Shown here piece by piece: positions 59,361-64,000 of a DNA stretch of 64,000 nucleotides. The position numbers were made by a program, and so were the translations under genes. Under the pieces are notes generated by a model. That model was not told where the DNA came from. It searched no databases and worked only from the letters and a program-made list of their open reading frames with translations. Origin of the DNA: Streptomyces buecherae. GTDB lineage: Bacteria > Actinomycetota > Actinomycetes > Streptomycetales > Streptomycetaceae. The DNA is taken from assembly GCF_014295035.1 (NCBI RefSeq), contig NZ_CP060404.1, positions 6,674,501 to 6,738,500 on the forward strand. Reading direction: 5' to 3'. Position 1 is the first letter of the stretch; the number at the start of each line of letters is the position of its first letter.

Positions 59361-59762
59361 TCAGGCGCTGACGGCCCGCCGCTGGCGCAACAGCCCGGCC
59401 AGCGCGTCGGCGAGCGCCACCGGGTCCACCGGGAGCGTCACAGCGGCCTCGGCGCGGCTCCAGGTGGCCAGCCAGGCGTCCTGCGGGCGGCCCATGAGCA
59501 GCAGCACCGGAGGACAGGCGTAGATCTCGTCCTTGATCTGCCGGCACACGCCCATGCCGCCGGCGGGCGCGGTCTCGCCGTCCAGGACGCAGACGTCGAT
59601 CCCGCCGGCCTCCAGGGCCTCCAGGACGGCGGGCAGGGTGGCGCACTCCAGGTACTCGACCTCGGGGACGTCCGCCGCTGGTCGCCGCCCGGCGGCCAGC
59701 CGCACCTGCTCGCGGGTGCCCGCGTCATCGCTGTAGACCAGCACCGTGGCAGTGGGCCGCAT
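59361..59762 (-). CDS. Receiver-domain-like protein with incomplete phosphorylation site
   Basis: The 133 residues fit a CheY-like fold: an acidic pair in VLVYSDDAGTREQVRL, a central VCVLDGETAPAGGMGVCRQI where the phospho-acceptor Asp would lie, VLLLMGRPQDAW, and TLPVDPVALADALAGLL. The conserved Thr/Ser (here Met-Gly) and the Lys before Pro (here Leu-Pro) are missing, so normal phospho-signalling is unlikely. It may be an atypical receiver working as a binding module. GGAGG lies five bases before the ATG. It is divergent from ctaE. Confidence 0.8.
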   Translation of the reverse strand: MRPTATVLVYSDDAGTREQVRLAAGRRPAADVPEVEYLECATLPAVLEALEAGGIDVCVLDGETAPAGGMGVCRQIKDEIYACPPVLLLMGRPQDAWLATWSRAEAAVTLPVDPVALADALAGLLRQRRAVSA

Positions 59763-60022
59763 CTTTCCTCCAGGCAGGTGGACGGCACGGAACGGACTGG
59801 GTCCGTGGGGCGGATGCTACTGCGCCGGGGCCCGCGGCGAGGAGAGGTTGTACGGATCTTCCCCGGGCTCGACGGGGCGTCAGGAGGGCTGGCGCGCGGA
59901 ACGCGTTGCGGAGCCCCGGATACCGTTTCCCTCCTTCGAGGGACCGCCGCAATAGGCCGTACGAGCCGCTTGAACAGCCTTGACACTCCGAACGGGACCC
60001 CCCGAGGTGAGGGCGGGATAAG

Positions 60023-60043
60023 CGACCGACATAATGTCGGTCG
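60023..60043 (+). promoter_or_regulatory. 21-bp perfect palindrome over the ctaE start codon
   Basis: CGACCGACAT, a central A, then the exact reverse complement. The ATG of ctaE is at 60034-60036 within the right arm. It may be an operator, or in mRNA a hairpin hiding the start codon. A CATAAT at 60030-60035 inside it could alternatively be a -10 for a leaderless GTG start at 60043. Confidence 0.75.
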
Positions 60044-60654
60044 TGGCGACAGCAACAGCAGTAGATACCGGGCACGCGCACCCGTCGGTCAACCGGCCGA
60101 ACCTCACCAGCGTCGGAACCATCATCTGGCTGAGTTCCGAGCTGATGTTCTTCGCGGCCCTCTTCGCGATGTACTTCACCCTCCGATCGGTGACCGGGGC
60201 AGAGCACTGGAAGGAAATGGCCGATGCGCTGAACTTCCCGTTCTCCGCCACGAACACCACGATCCTGGTGCTCTCCTCCCTCACGTGCCAGCTCGGCGTC
60301 TTCGCCGCCGAGCGCGGTGACGTGAAGAAGCTGCGCATGTGGTTCGTGGTCACCTTCGTGATGGGTGCGATCTTCATCGGCGGTCAGGTCTTCGAGTACA
60401 CCGAGCTGGTCAAGCACGAGGGGCTCACGCTCTCGTCCGACCCGTACGGTTCGGTGTTCTACCTGACCACCGGCTTCCACGGGCTGCACGTGACGGGCGG
60501 ACTCATCGCGTTCTTGCTGGTCCTGGGCAGGACGTACGCGGCCAAGAGGTTCACGCACGAGCAGGCGACGGCGGCCATCGTCGTGTCGTACTACTGGCAC
60601 TTCGTCGACGTCGTCTGGATCGGCCTCTTCGCCACGATCTACATGATCAAGTAA
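60034..60654 (+). CDS. ctaE: Cytochrome c oxidase subunit III
   Basis: It is a structural subunit of the aa3 oxidase. The 206 residues form five transmembrane helices (the short form) with the family motifs SSELMFFAALFAMYFTLR, TTGFHGLHVTGGL and VVSYYWHFVDVVWIGLFATIY. No ribosome binding site precedes ATG 60034 or the in-frame GTG at 60043; the latter would lie at leaderless distance from CATAAT. It heads the ctaE-qcrC-qcrA-qcrB cluster, the usual actinobacterial arrangement that builds the bcc-aa3 supercomplex, with 81 bases to qcrC. Confidence 0.96.
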   Translation: MSVVATATAVDTGHAHPSVNRPNLTSVGTIIWLSSELMFFAALFAMYFTLRSVTGAEHWKEMADALNFPFSATNTTILVLSSLTCQLGVFAAERGDVKKLRMWFVVTFVMGAIFIGGQVFEYTELVKHEGLTLSSDPYGSVFYLTTGFHGLHVTGGLIAFLLVLGRTYAAKRFTHEQATAAIVVSYYWHFVDVVWIGLFATIYMIK

Positions 60655-60735
60655 CCGGTCCCGCACCGGACCCGCGTTTCACCCGAGACGCAGCCAAAAG
60701 CATCGACGCTGAAGATCCTGACACCGGGGTAATCC

Positions 60736-61548
60736 GTGAAAAAGCTCTCCGCACGACGGCGCCATCCGCTGGCGGCGCTCGTCGTCCTACTCTTCGCGCT
60801 GGCGGCCACGGGGGGGCTTTACGCCGCGTTCGCGCCGGCGGACAAGGCCAAGGCCGACGAGGCCCAGACCTCCCTCGCCATCGACGAGGGCAAGAAGCTC
60901 TACGCCGTTGGCTGCGCAAGCTGCCACGGCACCGGCGGCCAAGGCACATCTGACGGTCCGAGCCTGGTCGGCGTCGGCGCCGCCGCCGTGGACTTCCAGG
61001 TGAGCACCGGCCGCATGCCGGCCCAGCAGAACGGTGCCCAGGCCCCGAAGAAGCCCAAGGTCTACACGGCCGCCGAGACCGAGCAGCTCGCGGCGTACGT
61101 CGCCTCGCTCGGCGCCGGCCCGGAAACGCCGACCAAGAGCCAGTACAGCCTCAACGGCAAGGAGGACGCTGCCAACGGTGGGCAGCTCTTCCGTTCGAAC
61201 TGTGCCCAGTGCCACAATTTCTCAGGCAAGGGTGGCGCGCTGAGCAACGGCAAGTACGCGCCCGCTCTTGACGGTGTGAGCCCGAAGCACATCTACGAGG
61301 CCATGCAGACCGGCCCGCAGAACATGCCGTCTTTCCCCGACACGGTCATGCCGGAGAAGGAAAAGAGGGACATCATCGCCTACCTGAACAAGGTCAACAG
61401 CGAGGACACCGAGAGCCCCGGTGGTTTCCAACTGGGTGGCCTCGGCCCGGTGGTCGAGGGCTTGTTCGCCTGGGTGTTCGGCCTGGGCGCTCTGGTCGCC
61501 ATCACCATTTGGGTCGCAGCCCGGACCACGAAGGCCAAGAAGTCATGA
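60736..61548 (+). CDS. qcrC: Diheme cytochrome c subunit of the bcc complex
   Basis: In actinobacteria this subunit replaces a soluble cytochrome c, passing electrons from the bc1 part to CuA of CtaC. The 270 residues have an N-terminal membrane anchor/signal (about 10-32), two cytochrome c domains with CASCH and CAQCH heme sites (about 60 and 160), axial Met in RMPAQQ and NMPSF, and a C-terminal transmembrane helix (about 243-263). The GTG at 60736 has a weak ribosome binding site. Its stop overlaps the qcrA start (ATGA). Confidence 0.96.
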   Translation: MKKLSARRRHPLAALVVLLFALAATGGLYAAFAPADKAKADEAQTSLAIDEGKKLYAVGCASCHGTGGQGTSDGPSLVGVGAAAVDFQVSTGRMPAQQNGAQAPKKPKVYTAAETEQLAAYVASLGAGPETPTKSQYSLNGKEDAANGGQLFRSNCAQCHNFSGKGGALSNGKYAPALDGVSPKHIYEAMQTGPQNMPSFPDTVMPEKEKRDIIAYLNKVNSEDTESPGGFQLGGLGPVVEGLFAWVFGLGALVAITIWVAARTTKAKKS

Positions 61549-62600
61549 GCAGCCAAGACAACTCAGAAGAGAACCTGCCACAGCAGCAGGACGACGCCGA
61601 CGGCGGCGTGCTGGCGACCCGGGACAACCCGTTCGCCAACCCGGGGCTGCCGCCCCACGAGCACCGTGTGCAGGACATCGACGAGCGGGCCGCCAAGCGC
61701 TCCGAGCGCGTGGTCGCCGGGCTGTTCACGCTGTCGATGCTGTCGACGATCGGCTTCATCGCCTCGTTCGTCGCCTTCCCGGTCGACAAGATCGTCTACG
61801 TCTTCCCGATCGGGCGTGTCAGCGCGCTCAACCTCTCGCTGGGCCTGACCCTCGGCCTCGCACTGTTCTGCATCGGCGCCGGCGCCATCCACTGGGCCCG
61901 CACGCTGATGACCGACGTCGAGGTGCCCGAGGAGCGGCACGACATAGAGGCCACCCCCGAGGTGCGCGAGGAGGTGCTCGCCGGGTTCCAGGACGGTGCC
62001 CGCGAGTCGGACCTCGGCCGCCGGAAGCTGGTCCGCAACACGCTGATCGGCGCGATGGCCATGGTGCCGCTGACCGGCCTGGTGCTGCTGCGCGACCTCG
62101 GCCCCATGCCGGGCACGATGCTCCGGCACACCAAGTGGGCCAAGGGCAAGATGCTCATCAACGAGAACACGCACGAGCCGCTGCGTCCCGAGGACATCGC
62201 CGTCGGTTCGTTGACGTTCGCCATGCCCGAGGGTCTGAGCGAAGAAGACCATGACTTCAACAACCAGATCGCCAAGGCGGCGCTCATGATCGTCCGGCTG
62301 CAGCCGGAGAACATCAAGGACAAGCGCGAACTGGACTGGTCGCACGAGGGCATCGTCGCGTTCTCGAAGATCTGCACGCACGTGGGCTGCCCGATCAGCC
62401 TCTACGAGCAGCAGACGCACCACGTGCTGTGCCCGTGCCACCAGTCGACCTTCGACCTGACCGACGGCGGCCGAGTCATCTTCGGCCCGGCGGGCCACGC
62501 CCTGCCGCAGCTTCGGATCACGGTCAACGACAAGGGCTACCTTGAGGCGATGGGCGACTTCGCGGAGCCCGTCGGTCCTGCCTACTGGGAGCGCGGATGA
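61545..62600 (+). CDS. qcrA: Rieske iron-sulfur subunit of the bcc complex
   Basis: The 351 residues have an acidic N-terminus, three transmembrane helices (about 60-80, 95-115 and 165-185) as in actinobacterial QcrA, and a periplasm-side Rieske domain with CTHVGCPI and CPCHQSTFD, each giving one Cys and one His to the [2Fe-2S] cluster. A twin-arginine-like DLGRRKLVRN before the third helix fits its Tat-dependent insertion. The start overlaps the qcrC stop and its TGA overlaps the qcrB start, so the operon is fully coupled. Confidence 0.97.
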   Translation: MSSQDNSEENLPQQQDDADGGVLATRDNPFANPGLPPHEHRVQDIDERAAKRSERVVAGLFTLSMLSTIGFIASFVAFPVDKIVYVFPIGRVSALNLSLGLTLGLALFCIGAGAIHWARTLMTDVEVPEERHDIEATPEVREEVLAGFQDGARESDLGRRKLVRNTLIGAMAMVPLTGLVLLRDLGPMPGTMLRHTKWAKGKMLINENTHEPLRPEDIAVGSLTFAMPEGLSEEDHDFNNQIAKAALMIVRLQPENIKDKRELDWSHEGIVAFSKICTHVGCPISLYEQQTHHVLCPCHQSTFDLTDGGRVIFGPAGHALPQLRITVNDKGYLEAMGDFAEPVGPAYWERG

Positions 62601-64000
62601 GTACTGCAACCGACACTCGGCGCAAGAAGGCTCCAGCGGGCGAGCGCGTCGCCGACTGGGCCGACAGCCGGCTGGGCATCTACAGCCTGGCCAAGGCCAA
62701 CATGCGCAAGATCTTCCCCGACCACTGGTCGTTCATGTTGGGTGAGGTCTGCCTCTACAGCTTCATCATCATCATCCTCACGGGCGTCTACCTGACGATG
62801 TTCTTCAACCCCAGCATGGGGGAGGTCGTCTACGACGGTCCGTACGTCCCGATGCAGGGCATCCGGATGTCGGAGGCGTACAAGTCGACACTGGACATCA
62901 GCTTCGAGGTCCGCGGTGGTCTGCTGATCCGGCAGATCCACCACTGGGCCGCGCTGATCTTCATCGGCAGCATGTTCGTGCACATGATGCGCGTCTTCTT
63001 CACCGGTGCGTACCGCAAGCCGCGTGAGATGAACTGGGTGTTCGGCTTCCTGCTGCTGGTGCTCGGCCTCTTCACCGGCCTCACCGGCTACTCGCTGCCG
63101 GACGACCTGCTCTCCGGCACCGGTGTCCGCTTCACCCAGGGCGCCATCCTGTCGGTCCCGCTGGTCGGCACCTACCTGTCGATGTTCCTCTTCGGAGGCG
63201 AGTTCCCCGGGCACGACTTCGTCGGCCGGTTCTACTCGATCCACATCCTGTTGTTGCCCGGCATCATGCTCGGCCTGGTCGTGGCGCACCTGATCATGGT
63301 GTTCCTGCACAAGCACACCCACTGGGCCGGGCCCGGCAAGACCAACACCAACGTGGTGGGCACGCCGTTCCTGCCGGTGTACATGGGCAAGGCCGGTGGC
63401 TTCTTCTTCCTGGTGTTCGGTGTCATCGCGGCCATCGCCGCCGTGGCCACCATCAACCCGGTGTGGGCGATCGGTCCCTACCGACCAGACCAGGTCTCCA
63501 CCGGTGCCCAACCAGACTGGTATCTCGGCTTCGCCGAGGGGCTGATCCGGGTGATGCCTGGCTGGGAGATCAACATGTGGGGCCACACCCTCGTCCTGGG
63601 TGTGTTCATCCCGCTGGTGATCTTCCCGCTGATGCTGGTGTCCATCGCGGTGTACCCGTTCATCGAGTCCTGGGCCACCGGCGACAAGCGCCACCACCAC
63701 CTGCTGGACCGCCCGCGGAACACCCCGGTCCGCACGGGCTTCGGTGTCGCGTGGTGCGTCAGCTACCTGACCATGCTGGTCGCCGGTGGCAACGACATCT
63801 GGGCCACGCACTTCCACCTGTCGATCAACGCGATCACCTGGTTCTCGCGCATCGCGTTCTTCGTCGCACCGGTCGTGGCGTTCATCGTCACCAAGCGGAT
63901 CTGCCTGGGTCTGCAGCGCCGGGACAAGGAGAAGGTGCTGCACGGCCGCGAGTCGGGCATCATCAAGCGGCTGCCGCACGGCGAGTTCATCGAGGTGCAC
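62597..64000 (+). CDS. qcrB: Cytochrome b subunit of the bcc complex (3' end outside window)
   Basis: 468 codons are visible with no stop before the edge. It is the menaquinol-oxidising heme b subunit. Helix B and D His ligands are in QIHHWAALIFIGSMFVHMM and YSIHILLLPGIMLGLVVAHLIMV, with GYSLPDDLLSGTG near the Qo site and QPDWYLGFAEG as the PEWY-like loop. The sequence follows the extended actinobacterial form (C-terminal helices at 330-430). It starts with ATG overlapping the qcrA stop. Confidence 0.96.
   Translation, partial: MSTATDTRRKKAPAGERVADWADSRLGIYSLAKANMRKIFPDHWSFMLGEVCLYSFIIIILTGVYLTMFFNPSMGEVVYDGPYVPMQGIRMSEAYKSTLDISFEVRGGLLIRQIHHWAALIFIGSMFVHMMRVFFTGAYRKPREMNWVFGFLLLVLGLFTGLTGYSLPDDLLSGTGVRFTQGAILSVPLVGTYLSMFLFGGEFPGHDFVGRFYSIHILLLPGIMLGLVVAHLIMVFLHKHTHWAGPGKTNTNVVGTPFLPVYMGKAGGFFFLVFGVIAAIAAVATINPVWAIGPYRPDQVSTGAQPDWYLGFAEGLIRVMPGWEINMWGHTLVLGVFIPLVIFPLMLVSIAVYPFIESWATGDKRHHHLLDRPRNTPVRTGFGVAWCVSYLTMLVAGGNDIWATHFHLSINAITWFSRIAFFVAPVVAFIVTKRICLGLQRRDKEKVLHGRESGIIKRLPHGEFIEVH

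Noticed and set aside
62582..64000. Long minus-strand open frame opposite qcrB
   Set aside because: qcrB on the plus strand has all heme ligands; the antisense reading is a His/Asp/Val-rich shadow.

Overview
The window is high-G+C actinobacterial chromosome. Codon bias, gene content and gene order (glnA, RDD protein, DUF4191 protein, lipA, lipB; homodimeric-type aceE with E2 and lpd; cta and qcr genes) point to Streptomyces. I found no rRNA, tRNA, CRISPR array, transposase or phage module. Most of the window is core chromosome. Only about the first 4.3 kb looks accessory.

Layout. 1-4.3 kb: the end of a probable glycosyltransferase, a DUF5954 protein, and an unrecognised 465-residue protein with unusual codon use. 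4.3-12.2 kb: glutamine synthetase glnA behind a four-half-site GlnR box, an RDD membrane protein, a DUF4191 protein, a small protein, lipA, lipB and a TPR regulator. 12.3-18.7 kb: FAD oxidoreductase, TIGR01777 epimerase-like protein, GNAT acetyltransferase, DUF4240 protein, an atypical SDR and a WYL regulator. 18.8-30.6 kb: 2-oxoacid dehydrogenase block, with aceE (E1) behind a palindromic operator, a NarL-type two-component pair, a GntR/FCD regulator, a frameshifted E2 gene, lpd (E3) and pepA. lipA and lipB nearby make the lipoyl cofactor these enzymes need.

31-38 kb: cobalamin nucleotide-loop genes cobS, cobT and an MBL-cobU fusion, interrupted by three membrane-protein genes, two of them a coupled DUF2156/rhomboid-like pair. 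38-46.7 kb: HtrA-like lipoprotein protease, ABC exporter, methyltransferase, DUF3043 protein, pspA-pspAA and a second two-component pair. 46.9-54.2 kb: nadA, erpA, a membrane-anchored protein, adenosine kinase and a cysteine desulfurase-TusA fusion. 54.7-64 kb: the aerobic respiratory chain (ctaC-ctaD-ctaF, then ctaE-qcrC-qcrA-qcrB), with an L,D-transpeptidase and a degenerate receiver protein between; qcrB runs off the right edge.

The least expected signals are: short tandem repeats that begin at the stop codons of at least five genes; a 21-bp perfect palindrome over the ctaE start codon; a 17-bp palindrome inside the aceE promoter; a frameshift between the two lipoyl domains of E2; a CTG start for a methyltransferase; and a possible degenerate PD-(D/E)XK-fold protein in the accessory stretch.
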